This document shows positions 1 to 7,624 of a stretch of DNA of 64,000 nt, one piece after another. A program made the position numbers and the translations under genes. The DNA lies in assembly GCA_902782665.1 (NCBI GenBank), contig CACZOA010000023.1, positions 21,543 through 85,542 on the forward strand, given 5' to 3'. Numbering within the stretch: the stretch's first letter is position 1; every line of letters starts with the position of its first letter. The stretch is from an uncultured Bacteroidales bacterium. Lineage in GTDB: Bacteria > Bacteroidota > Bacteroidia > Bacteroidales > Paludibacteraceae. The notes below the pieces were generated by a model. The model worked only from the letters and a program-made list of their open reading frames with translations, made no database searches and was not told where the DNA came from.

Positions 1-2
1 AC

Positions 3-1202
3 CGTATTGCTCCTATGTGTTCACACTATGGTGTTTGTGGTGGGTGCAAGTGGCAGGTGTTGCCATACGAGTTGCAGATCAAACATAAACAGAATCAGGT
101 GGAGAATGTGCTTCGTCGCATCGGAAAGGTTGAGCTTCCTGAAATAACTCCTATTCTTGGATCGAAGGAGACTACATATTATAGAAACAAACTTGAATTC
201 ACCTTCAGCAACAAACGTTGGCTTACTGATGACGAGGTGAAGGCTGGTGTGCAATATGACGATATGAATGCTCTTGGTTTCCACATTCCAAGTATGTTCG
301 ACAAGGTGCTGGATATTGAGAAGTGTTACCTTCAGCCGGAGATATCTAACCGTATCCGTACGGAAATCAAGCAGTATGCCAAGGCTCATGATTTGGCATT
401 CTTCGACCTTCGCAACCGTGACGGATTCTTGCGTAACATCATCATCCGTACTGCAGGTACGGGAGAGGTGATGCTTATTGTGGTGTTCTTTAAGGAGGAT
501 GAGGAGAAACGAGTGGCTTTGCTTGATCATTTGGTCGCCACATTCCCTGAAATCACAAGTTTGATTTATGTGATCAACGGTAAGGCGAACGACACTATTA
601 CAGATCAGCAGACTATCCTGTATAAAGGACGTGACTTTATCGAGGAAGAGATGGAAGGACTCCGATTCAAGGTCGGCCCTAAGAGTTTCTACCAGACAAA
701 TACACTCCAGGCATACGAATTATATAAGGTGGCTCGTGAGTTTGCGGATTTGAAACCAGAACAGACTCTTTATGATTTGTATACCGGAACGGGAACGATA
801 GCATGTTTCTGTGCCAATCGAGTGAAGAAAGTGGTTGGTATCGAGTATGTGCCAGAGGCTATTGAAGATGCAAAAATCAATGCTGCCAACAATAATATAG
901 ACAATGCGACATTCTTCGCTGGCGACATGAAGGATATCCTGACAGATGAATTCATTGCTCAGCATGGCCGTCCGGATGTTGTGATCACAGACCCTCCACG
1001 TGATGGTATGCATCAGGATGTGATCAAGGTGTTGCTGAATACCGCTCCTGAGAAGATCGTTTATGTCAGCTGCAATCCGGCCACTCAGGCTCGAGATTTG
1101 ACTCTTCTTGATGAAAAGTACAAGGTTGTGAAGGTGCGTCCGGTAGATATGTTCCCTCACACTCATCATGTGGAGAATGTTATACTTTTGGTAAAGAAGT
1201 AA
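3..1202 (+). CDS. rlmD: 23S rRNA (uracil-C5)-methyltransferase, RlmD/RumA type, 5' end cut by the window
   Basis: SAM-dependent enzyme that methylates C5 of a uracil in 23S rRNA. The frame is open to the left edge, and the family normally carries an N-terminal TRAM domain before the first motif seen here, so the ATG at 15 is probably internal. Counting from that ATG, Cys2, Cys8 and Cys11 (CSHYGVCGGC) plus a Cys near residue 104 match the [4Fe-4S] ligands of the RumA family. LYDLYTGTGTIA is the SAM-binding motif I, ITDPPRDGM is the catalytic DPPR motif, and Cys353 in YVSCNPATQ is the expected nucleophile. The end is intact and is followed by a GC-rich hairpin. RlmD, rather than another RumA paralogue, is the best guess from the Fe-S motif; the exact target uracil cannot be read from sequence. 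Confidence 0.93.
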   Translation, partial: RIAPMCSHYGVCGGCKWQVLPYELQIKHKQNQVENVLRRIGKVELPEITPILGSKETTYYRNKLEFTFSNKRWLTDDEVKAGVQYDDMNALGFHIPSMFDKVLDIEKCYLQPEISNRIRTEIKQYAKAHDLAFFDLRNRDGFLRNIIIRTAGTGEVMLIVVFFKEDEEKRVALLDHLVATFPEITSLIYVINGKANDTITDQQTILYKGRDFIEEEMEGLRFKVGPKSFYQTNTLQAYELYKVAREFADLKPEQTLYDLYTGTGTIACFCANRVKKVVGIEYVPEAIEDAKINAANNNIDNATFFAGDMKDILTDEFIAQHGRPDVVITDPPRDGMHQDVIKVLLNTAPEKIVYVSCNPATQARDLTLLDEKYKVVKVRPVDMFPHTHHVENVILLVKK

Positions 1203-1215
1203 TATAAATATGTAT

Positions 1216-1239
1216 GGGCGGGTTCTGAATCCGCCCTTT
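1216..1239 (+). terminator. Probable terminator after rlmD
   Basis: A 6-bp all-GC stem (1216-1221 with 1231-1236) with a 9-nt loop, followed only by a short T run (TTTG, then CTATTT). It sits 14 bases after the rlmD stop. The weak T tract makes this moderate evidence. Confidence 0.5.
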
Positions 1240-1259
1240 GCTATTTAGAATAGTTTTTT

Positions 1260-2405
1260 ATGTTGTTTGTTATTTTTTTGTTTGCCTTTGTAGCCGACCT
1301 TTATATTTTCTTTAGATATGTCTGGAGAAAATGTCAATGGCGTACAAGAATACAATATGCTGCGTTCTCGTCACTCTCTTATATGTTAGCGGCGTTGATA
1401 TTCAGAAAATATTTCCTGACAGATTCAGTGTCCGTATTATATGAGATAGGTGTTGTGATGGGTGTATTCCTGTCATTGTTTGTCAGCAAATCTGTGTTTT
1501 TTATAGTCGATGTCTGGACTCTTATATTCAAGACAAAAGTTTTGAAATGGATCGCAGTAGGATTGACCGCTTGGGGTTTCTTATCGTGTATGTATGGTAT
1601 GATGTTTGGAAGATTTAATATTTCCGCCAAACGAGTAGATGTTGAAAATAAGAGTTTGCCTCGTAATTTCGATGGTTATAAAATCCTGCAAATCTCAGAT
1701 CTTCATTTGTCAAGTTTTTATGGTGATGAGAAGATTGTGTCGGAGTGGGTGGATATGATGAATGCAGAGAATCCGGATATCATTTGTTTCACAGGAGATA
1801 TGGTATCTGTATTTGCGGATGAAATGCTTCCGTTTATGGATGCCTTGAAACGGTTGAAAGCAAAGGAAGGTAAATTCGCCATCCTTGGCAATCATGATTA
1901 TGGCGATTATCACAGCTGGAAATCAGCTGAGGAAAAAGAGTCTCACAATGAGAGGTTGAAATCATTGATCAGATCTGCGGGTTTTGATCTTTTGCTGGAT
2001 GAACACAGATTGTTGACAAAAGGAGGTGATACACTGGCTGTTGTTGGTTTGGAAGACATGGGAAGATTGCGGAATTGCCAGAAAAAAAATCTGGAGAAAG
2101 CGGAATTAGGGTTGACTGCCAAAACGAGAATACTTCTTTCTCATAAACCTGATTTTTGGGAGACATATCTTGATGGCAACACCGACTATTTCTTGACATT
2201 GGCTGGTCATACACATGCTATGCAGGCGGGGATAGAAATAGGAGATTGGGAATTCTCTTTGTCTTTTTTGAGATATCCATATTGGCATGGCCTTTATGAA
2301 AGAAACGGCAATCAGATTTTTGTCAGCAGAGGAATAGGGTGTAACGTTATACCTATAAGGTTTGGCATGACTCCTGAATATGTGGTCATCACATTGAAGA
2401 AATGA
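1260..2405 (+). CDS. Membrane metallophosphoesterase, copy 1
   Basis: Calcineurin-like phosphoesterase of the YkuE/YaeI type (381 aa), anchored in the inner membrane. Residues 1-115 hold about four hydrophobic segments (near 1-18, 33-48, 60-82, 95-115). The catalytic domain follows with the family metal ligands in order: ISDLH (Asp147, His149), FTGDMVS, ILGNHDYGDYH (about 209-218), LLSHKPD and LAGHTHAMQ. Related membrane phosphoesterases hydrolyse phospholipids such as UDP-2,3-diacylglucosamine or unknown phosphodiesters; the substrate here cannot be called. It is followed by a close paralogue of the same layout (2523-3677), so the pair is a tandem duplication. The start at 1260 is the first ATG of the frame and opens directly into a hydrophobic segment. 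Confidence 0.88.
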   Translation: MLFVIFLFAFVADLYIFFRYVWRKCQWRTRIQYAAFSSLSYMLAALIFRKYFLTDSVSVLYEIGVVMGVFLSLFVSKSVFFIVDVWTLIFKTKVLKWIAVGLTAWGFLSCMYGMMFGRFNISAKRVDVENKSLPRNFDGYKILQISDLHLSSFYGDEKIVSEWVDMMNAENPDIICFTGDMVSVFADEMLPFMDALKRLKAKEGKFAILGNHDYGDYHSWKSAEEKESHNERLKSLIRSAGFDLLLDEHRLLTKGGDTLAVVGLEDMGRLRNCQKKNLEKAELGLTAKTRILLSHKPDFWETYLDGNTDYFLTLAGHTHAMQAGIEIGDWEFSLSFLRYPYWHGLYERNGNQIFVSRGIGCNVIPIRFGMTPEYVVITLKK

Positions 2406-2522
2406 TGGATTTTCTCGAATTATTGGAATTTGACTGTGTCTTTTTTCTTGCCATTATCCGTAGATATTCAAAGATGGATAGTAAACACATAATTATATAA
2501 ACGAATTAAAATTACAAAATTT

Positions 2523-3677
2523 ATGTTAAGTCGATTTTTCTTCTTTTTTCTGATAGGTCTTTTCCCTGATGTATATATTTTCTTCCGTCATGTATGGAAG
2601 AAATGTCAGTGGCGGACGCAGGTGCTTTACACTGTGTTCTCGCTGTTGTGCTTTGTCTTGTTGGTGCTGATGTTTGGAGTTTACTCGTCATCTGAATCAG
2701 TTGCGACGCTGTATGAAACAAGTATGGTGATGAATGCGTTGATTGCCGTGTTTGTTGCGAAATTGTTTTTCAGTATTGTCGATGTCTGGACATTGGCATT
2801 TAAGTCGAGAATATTGCGACGTGTGGCAATTGGGGTGGCAGCGTTCGGATTTTTCACATACGCATACGGAATAATGTTGGGACGATTCAATATGTCAGCC
2901 AAATATCTCACTGTGGAGAATAAATCATTGCCACAGAATTTTGACGGCTATAAAATTCTCCATATTTCGGATTTCCATCTTGGTAGCCTTTACGGAGATG
3001 AGGAAATCGTGTCGAAATGGGTGGATATGATGAATGCGGAAAATCCGGATGTCATCTGTTTCACGGGAGATATGGTCTCTATTCTGGCCGACGAGATGGC
3101 GTCACACATGGATGCGTTGAAAAGATTGAAAGCCAAAGATGGAAAGTTTGCTATCATAGGCAACCATGATTATGGAGATTACCACAAGTGGTCGAGCATG
3201 GAGGCACGTGATGCCAATTTGGCAAAGACGGAGGAAAACATACGCCAGGCAGGATTTGATTTGTTGCTGAATGAAAACAGGACGATCTGCAGAAATGGAG
3301 ATACAATATCTGTAGTGGGAATTGAGAATTGGGGACGTCCTCCTTTCCCTCAGAATAGCGATTTGAAAAAGGCGGAGACAGGAGTAGCTTCGTCTACACG
3401 CATCCTTCTTTCGCATGATCCGGATTTTTGGGAGTACAAGCTAGAAGACAACACCGACTATTTCTTGACATTGTCCGGACATACCCACGCGATGCAGCTT
3501 GGAATAGAAATAGGGGATTGGGAAATATCTCCGTCTTCATTGAAATATACATACTGGCATGGATTGTATGAAAGAAATGGCATTCAAATTGTTGTGAGTC
3601 GTGGAATCGGATGCACAGCAATTCCTTTTAGAATAGGAATGTCGCCTGAATATGTGGTCATTACATTGAAAAAATAA
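2523..3677 (+). CDS. Membrane metallophosphoesterase, copy 2
   Basis: Tandem paralogue of the preceding gene (384 aa) with the same four-segment membrane domain and the same catalytic series: HISDFHLGSLYG, CFTGDMVS, IIGNHDYGDYHKW, LLSHDPDFWEY and LSGHTHAMQLG. The two proteins align along their whole length, and the catalytic half is nearly superimposable (for example VSKWVDMMNAENPD against VSEWVDMMNAENPD). The N-terminal membrane half and the loop after GNHDYGDYH differ most, which may mean a different substrate or partner. The stop lies 2 bp before the Nif3-like gene, so the two are probably cotranscribed. The 117-bp gap before the start holds no recognisable terminator. Confidence 0.88.
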   Translation: MLSRFFFFFLIGLFPDVYIFFRHVWKKCQWRTQVLYTVFSLLCFVLLVLMFGVYSSSESVATLYETSMVMNALIAVFVAKLFFSIVDVWTLAFKSRILRRVAIGVAAFGFFTYAYGIMLGRFNMSAKYLTVENKSLPQNFDGYKILHISDFHLGSLYGDEEIVSKWVDMMNAENPDVICFTGDMVSILADEMASHMDALKRLKAKDGKFAIIGNHDYGDYHKWSSMEARDANLAKTEENIRQAGFDLLLNENRTICRNGDTISVVGIENWGRPPFPQNSDLKKAETGVASSTRILLSHDPDFWEYKLEDNTDYFLTLSGHTHAMQLGIEIGDWEISPSSLKYTYWHGLYERNGIQIVVSRGIGCTAIPFRIGMSPEYVVITLKK

Positions 3678-3679
3678 AA

Positions 3680-4777
3680 ATGAGAGTATCGGAATTAGTC
3701 AAATATCTTGACAATGAGTTTCCATTGTCGCTTCAAGAGAGTTACGACAATTGTGGTTTGCAGGTAGGCGACGGGAATGTGGAAGTTTCTGGAGTGCTTC
3801 TGGCAATCGACGTTGTGGAAGCCACTTTGGATGAGGCTGTGGAGAAGGGGTGCAATTTCATATTGTGCCATCATCCGTTGATATTCAAAGGGGTAAAACG
3901 AATAGCAGGAAAAAATTACATTGAGCGGATCCTGCACAAGGCGATTAAATGTGATATCGCTATTTATGCCGCCCACACCAATGCGGATAAGATTATCGGT
4001 GGAGTGAGCTATAAGATGGCGGAAAAGCTATCATTGGTGAATGTTACACCGTTAGAGGCTGAAAATGAGCAGGTTTACAAGGTTGTTGTATATGTTCCGG
4101 TGGCCGATAAACAGAAAGTTTCGGATGCTGTTTATGCAAATGGTGGCGGCACAATCGGAGCGTATGACTGTTGCAGTTTTTCGGTAGACGGTGCCGGCAC
4201 ATTCAAAGCCAATGACGGATGTCATCCATACGTAGGCAATATCGGGGAGATACATGAGGAGAAAGAGAGCAGGGTGGAGTATGTTGTCAGCCGACACCAT
4301 TTGTCGAAGGTGTTGAATGCGATAGGTGAGGCTCATCCGTATGAGGAGCCAGCTATAGATGTGATTAAACTTGAGAACACCATCGTTGCAGCCGGAATGG
4401 GAGTTGTGGGAGATTTGGAAACTCCCGTCGCACCGATGGAATTTTTGAAACGGGTGAAAGAGACGTTCCGATGTGAAATGTTGAAATATACAGACATAGA
4501 CAAGACAGATGCAATACGACGAGTGGCACTGTGTGGTGGCTCAGGTTCGGATATGGTAGGTTTGGCAAAACGAAGTGGAGCGGATATTTTGGTGACCGGA
4601 GACGTGAAGTATCATCAATTTTTTGACAGCTATGACGGGCCAATTATTGCAGATATTGGACATTATGAGAGCGAACAATACACAAAAGAGATTTTTTTTA
4701 ATGTATTATCAAAAAATAATATTAAATTTGCGGTTCAGAATTCAACTATAAAGTCGAATCCTATAAATTATTTATAG
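3680..4777 (+). CDS. Nif3-like dinuclear metal centre protein (YbgI/YqfO family)
   Basis: Nif3 family protein of 365 aa, in databases often called GTP cyclohydrolase 1 type 2 homologue; its physiological role is poorly defined. Metal-binding motifs are visible: ILCHHPLIFKG and AAHTNAD in the N-terminal half, GDVKYHQFFDS and DIGHYESEQ in the C-terminal half. The length and the segment from about 125 to 230 (KVVVYVPVADKQ ... HHLSKVLNAIGEAHPYEEPA) fit the long YqfO form, which carries a PII/CutA-like insertion between the two Nif3 halves. It starts 2 bp after the second phosphoesterase and ends 3 bp before the zinc-ribbon gene, and Nif3/zinc-ribbon adjacency is common in Bacteroidota. Confidence 0.92.
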   Translation: MRVSELVKYLDNEFPLSLQESYDNCGLQVGDGNVEVSGVLLAIDVVEATLDEAVEKGCNFILCHHPLIFKGVKRIAGKNYIERILHKAIKCDIAIYAAHTNADKIIGGVSYKMAEKLSLVNVTPLEAENEQVYKVVVYVPVADKQKVSDAVYANGGGTIGAYDCCSFSVDGAGTFKANDGCHPYVGNIGEIHEEKESRVEYVVSRHHLSKVLNAIGEAHPYEEPAIDVIKLENTIVAAGMGVVGDLETPVAPMEFLKRVKETFRCEMLKYTDIDKTDAIRRVALCGGSGSDMVGLAKRSGADILVTGDVKYHQFFDSYDGPIIADIGHYESEQYTKEIFFNVLSKNNIKFAVQNSTIKSNPINYL

Positions 4778-4780
4778 ATT

Positions 4781-5545
4781 ATGGCAGAGGCTAAAGAGAT
4801 TACAGTAGAAGAGAAACTAAAGAAATTGTATGATTTGCAGAAGGTAATGTCGCAGATCGACAATCTACGTGCTGTGCGTGGTGAGCTACCACTAGAGGTA
4901 AAGGACCTAGAGGATGAAGTAGCTGGTTTGGAGACACGTATTGCTAATTTGGATAACGATATCAAAGATCTAAACTTCAAGATCAATCGTCACAAGAGCG
5001 ATATCGATTTGGCCAAAGGTCAGATGAAAAAGTACCAGGATCAGCAGAACACTGTTCGCAACAACAGAGAATACGATAATCTTGCAAAAGAAATTGAATA
5101 TCAAGGTCTTGAAATTCAGCTTTCTGAGAAGAGAATCAAGGAAGGAGAGAGAGACATTGAGAATAAGACTCAGGAATTGAAGTCGACAGAGGAGTATTTG
5201 CAGGGAAGAAAGCAGGATTTGGATCAGAAGAGAGAAGAGCTTACGTCAATCATCGCTGACACTCGTGCAGAGGAGGAGAAGTTGATGGAGAAGGCAGAGA
5301 AGCTTGAGAATAAGATCGACGAGAGACTTCTTTCAGCATTCAAGAGAATCAGAAAGAATGCGCGCAACGGATTGTCTGTTGTTACTGTTCAGAGAGACGC
5401 TTGTGGTGGTTGCTTCAACCGTATCCCACCTCAGAGAATCGCTGATATCCGCACTCGCAAGAGAGTTATCGTTTGTGAGTATTGTGGTAGAATCTTGGTT
5501 GACCCAGAAATCAACGAGAAAAAGAAAACTGCAGCTGCAGAATAA
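4781..5545 (+). CDS. Coiled-coil C4 zinc-ribbon protein
   Basis: 254 aa cytoplasmic protein of the bacterial zinc-ribbon family (DUF164 type). Residues 1-185 are a charged heptad-rich antiparallel coiled coil (VAGLETRIANLDNDIKDLNF and similar). The C-terminus carries CGGCFNRIP and CEYCGRIL, a four-cysteine zinc ribbon. A nucleic-acid or ribosome-related role has been proposed for relatives but none is established. It forms an operon with the Nif3-like gene 3 bp upstream and is closed by a strong terminator starting 10 bp after the stop. The sequence is rich in Lys, Glu and Arg and has no signal peptide. Confidence 0.88.
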   Translation: MAEAKEITVEEKLKKLYDLQKVMSQIDNLRAVRGELPLEVKDLEDEVAGLETRIANLDNDIKDLNFKINRHKSDIDLAKGQMKKYQDQQNTVRNNREYDNLAKEIEYQGLEIQLSEKRIKEGERDIENKTQELKSTEEYLQGRKQDLDQKREELTSIIADTRAEEEKLMEKAEKLENKIDERLLSAFKRIRKNARNGLSVVTVQRDACGGCFNRIPPQRIADIRTRKRVIVCEYCGRILVDPEINEKKKTAAAE

Positions 5546-5555
5546 TTAGATATAT

Positions 5556-5586
5556 AGAGACGCACTGATATGCGTCTCTTTTTTTT
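5556..5586 (+). terminator. Intrinsic terminator after the zinc-ribbon gene
   Basis: A perfect 9-bp stem AGAGACGCA/TGCGTCTCT (5556-5564 with 5571-5579), 6-nt loop and 7 T residues. The GAGACG core recurs in other terminators of this window. Confidence 0.93.
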
Positions 5587-5665
5587 CATCCCTTTATTTA
5601 ATAAAGGGATTTTTATTTCCAAATTCCTGTTTCTTCTATTTATGTTGTGATTTCTGTCTGTTGTT

Positions 5666-5698
5666 TTTGCGATATTTATGTTAAGATTAGTATCTTTG
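5666..5698 (+). promoter_or_regulatory. Bacteroidetes-type promoter for the gene at 5740
   Basis: TTTG at 5666-5669, 21-bp spacer, then TATCTTTG at 5691-5698, matching the TAnnTTTG -7 consensus. The leader to the ATG at 5740 would be about 35 nt. Confidence 0.7.
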
Positions 5699-5739
5699 TT
5701 CAAGTTAGACTATCTTGTTAGGGTATAAAAGGATATAAT

Positions 5740-6405
5740 ATGAGAATAAATATACTTTTTTTGTTTTTGTTTTTCACTGTTCCATTGTTTTCCCAGGAGA
5801 AAGTGCGTATTAAAGGATTCTATGAAGAGTCTTATAATCGTTTGGAGGTAGAGGACAGTTATAAAGATACTACGATATATCGCAAACTTGGGTTCAAGGA
5901 GGCATGGAAGAAGAAAAAGGTGTGGACTCCGTGGAGTAAGGTGGAGGTGAAGCGTAACAAAATCAACAATTATGATCAGTTGAGCCACAGATATATGCTC
6001 AACGTCTCGTACGACGACATTATTGCGGATAGTGTGTGGTGTACGAATCAAGCAGTAGTGACAACTGCATTCCCTCTTGATATACAGGTGTTGTTGGATC
6101 AGATGGGGGAGAAATTCACGTTTGATGGCATACGTAAAAAAGCGAAATTCTACACAAAGGAACATACAGATTTCTATCTCTACCGTCTTTATCAGTTTGA
6201 CGGTTTTGCGTTGAAATATTCCTACACTTGGGAAGAGATCAAATCGAGCAAACGTTTTGAAAACGAACAATCCAAAATCCTTTCTAATATTTGCGACGAG
6301 AATGAACCAATCGACGTCTACTACTTTTATAAAGCAGTGAATTTCGAACCGATAGATGTGCCGACAGATTATGTGATTCCTACAAAGAAGAAGAGGAAAA
6401 AATAG
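5740..6405 (+). CDS. Secreted protein of unknown function
   Basis: 221 aa, not recognised. The first 18 residues (MRINILFLFLFFTVPLFS) are a signal peptide with likely cleavage before QEKVRIKG, so the protein is exported to the periplasm or outer membrane. There is no lipobox. The mature part is rich in Lys, Tyr and Asp and ends in a strongly basic KKKRKK tail. It is a single-gene unit: a good promoter lies 42 bp upstream and a bidirectional terminator follows. A 238-codon open frame on the opposite strand is judged a shadow, because this frame has both the signal peptide and the promoter. Confidence 0.75.
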   Translation: MRINILFLFLFFTVPLFSQEKVRIKGFYEESYNRLEVEDSYKDTTIYRKLGFKEAWKKKKVWTPWSKVEVKRNKINNYDQLSHRYMLNVSYDDIIADSVWCTNQAVVTTAFPLDIQVLLDQMGEKFTFDGIRKKAKFYTKEHTDFYLYRLYQFDGFALKYSYTWEEIKSSKRFENEQSKILSNICDENEPIDVYYFYKAVNFEPIDVPTDYVIPTKKKRKK

Positions 6406-6424
6406 GTCAATCATAGTATACATC

Positions 6425-6460
6425 AAAAAAAGCCAACCGCTTCACTGCAGTTGGCTTTTT
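6425..6460. terminator. Bidirectional terminator between convergent genes
   Basis: AAAAAGCCAAC pairs with GTTGGCTTTTT (about 6427-6437 with 6450-6460) around a 12-nt loop. A and T runs on either side let it serve both the gene ending at 6405 and the one ending at 6507. Confidence 0.88.
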
Positions 6461-6506
6461 ACTTACGTTGATAATCACAACTAATTATCTCTATGTCCTT
6501 CTGTTG

Positions 6507-7613
6507 TTATTTTATTGCTTGATCTGGCACTTTCAACGGAGCTTTCACTGCCGACCATGCTGCAATCATTCCTGCTCCATTCTCCACGTTACAGTAGAGA
6601 ATATGTGGTGAAAGTGTACCATTGTAATCGTTGTCCTTTACCAATTGGTATGTGCGATAGTACATATACATCTCTTTGTTTATATGACGCAATTCAAAGT
6701 CGAGAGTGCTGAGGTCGATTCTGTTTACCCCTAAATAGCCTTTTGTGTATATGTTCATACTAAACCTGATCCTGGATGTTTGTCCATTGAACAGTTGGTC
6801 ATTGAAGATATTCTTTTCGTTCCATTCGTAATCATCAAATAAATTTCCTTCGGATTGGTTTTTATTCCAATTCATCACAGGATCATCTGTACGAAGAACT
6901 TCATGTGTAGATATTTCTTTGTATACCTTGGCCGAATCGATAACTTTATAAGTATAATTTTCGTATGGCTCTATCCATTCGTCTTCATACCAATGTCCGG
7001 GTACTGTATCTATTATAGTCTCATATTCGTACTCCATGACCATTGCGTAAAAGACTAATTGATAGTAATCTTCCGTATCTGGATCATCCTGCACGTTGAG
7101 TTCATAAGTCACTTTTGTATATGTCTCTGGCTCTAAATCGGTGACGTCTATTATTTCGTATGGTCCATAATAGCCGTTGTGAGTTTCTGTGATCTCTTCC
7201 ACGCTGATCACTCTGAAATCAGCTTTGGGCTTGTCCGGTATGGTGACTGTGGAGTATACGTCTTCCAAACCGTTGGCTTTGGCTTTTATTGTATAAGTCT
7301 CTCCTGCTTTGGCTATCAAACCTTTGGCTTCCATCATCGCACTGTCTGAAATGACTACATATTTGTAATCCGCATCTCCGTCGGTTGCTGTCACATTCGC
7401 GTCGGGAAGAAATACAATTGGAGTGATTTTGCCTTTGATTTGGTCGAAAATTATGTCGCTTCTCGACACCTGACACCATGGAGTCTCTCCATCGATAAAC
7501 CTACCGTTTACGACAATGATGTTTTTCACTCCCATGTCTTCATAATCCACCTCATCATAGCAAGAGGTAAATATGGAAATGAAAATATATAATAAAGCCG
7601 CTATCTTTTTCAT
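6507..7613 (-). CDS. DUF4249-type outer-membrane lipoprotein, partner of the TonB receptor
   Basis: 368 aa lipoprotein. The start was moved to the ATG at 7613 because it opens a lipoprotein signal peptide (MKKIAALLYIFISIFTSC, lipidated Cys about residue 18); an upstream in-frame ATG at 7703 would put 30 unrelated residues first and overlap the receptor. The mature N-terminus (KNIIVVNGRFIDGETPWCQV) has the form of DUF4249 proteins, which are encoded next to TonB-dependent receptors in Bacteroidota and are thought to assist substrate capture at the surface. It starts 11 bp after the receptor stop, in the same operon. The substrate is unknown. It ends before the bidirectional terminator at 6425-6460. 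Confidence 0.85.
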   Translation of the reverse strand: MKKIAALLYIFISIFTSCYDEVDYEDMGVKNIIVVNGRFIDGETPWCQVSRSDIIFDQIKGKITPIVFLPDANVTATDGDADYKYVVISDSAMMEAKGLIAKAGETYTIKAKANGLEDVYSTVTIPDKPKADFRVISVEEITETHNGYYGPYEIIDVTDLEPETYTKVTYELNVQDDPDTEDYYQLVFYAMVMEYEYETIIDTVPGHWYEDEWIEPYENYTYKVIDSAKVYKEISTHEVLRTDDPVMNWNKNQSEGNLFDDYEWNEKNIFNDQLFNGQTSRIRFSMNIYTKGYLGVNRIDLSTLDFELRHINKEMYMYYRTYQLVKDNDYNGTLSPHILYCNVENGAGMIAAWSAVKAPLKVPDQAIK

Positions 7614-7624
7614 CGTAATATATT

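Noticed and set aside
5710-6426. 238-codon open frame on the minus strand opposite the 5740 gene
   Set aside because: Overlaps completely a + strand gene with signal peptide, promoter and terminator; it reads through both terminator and promoter.
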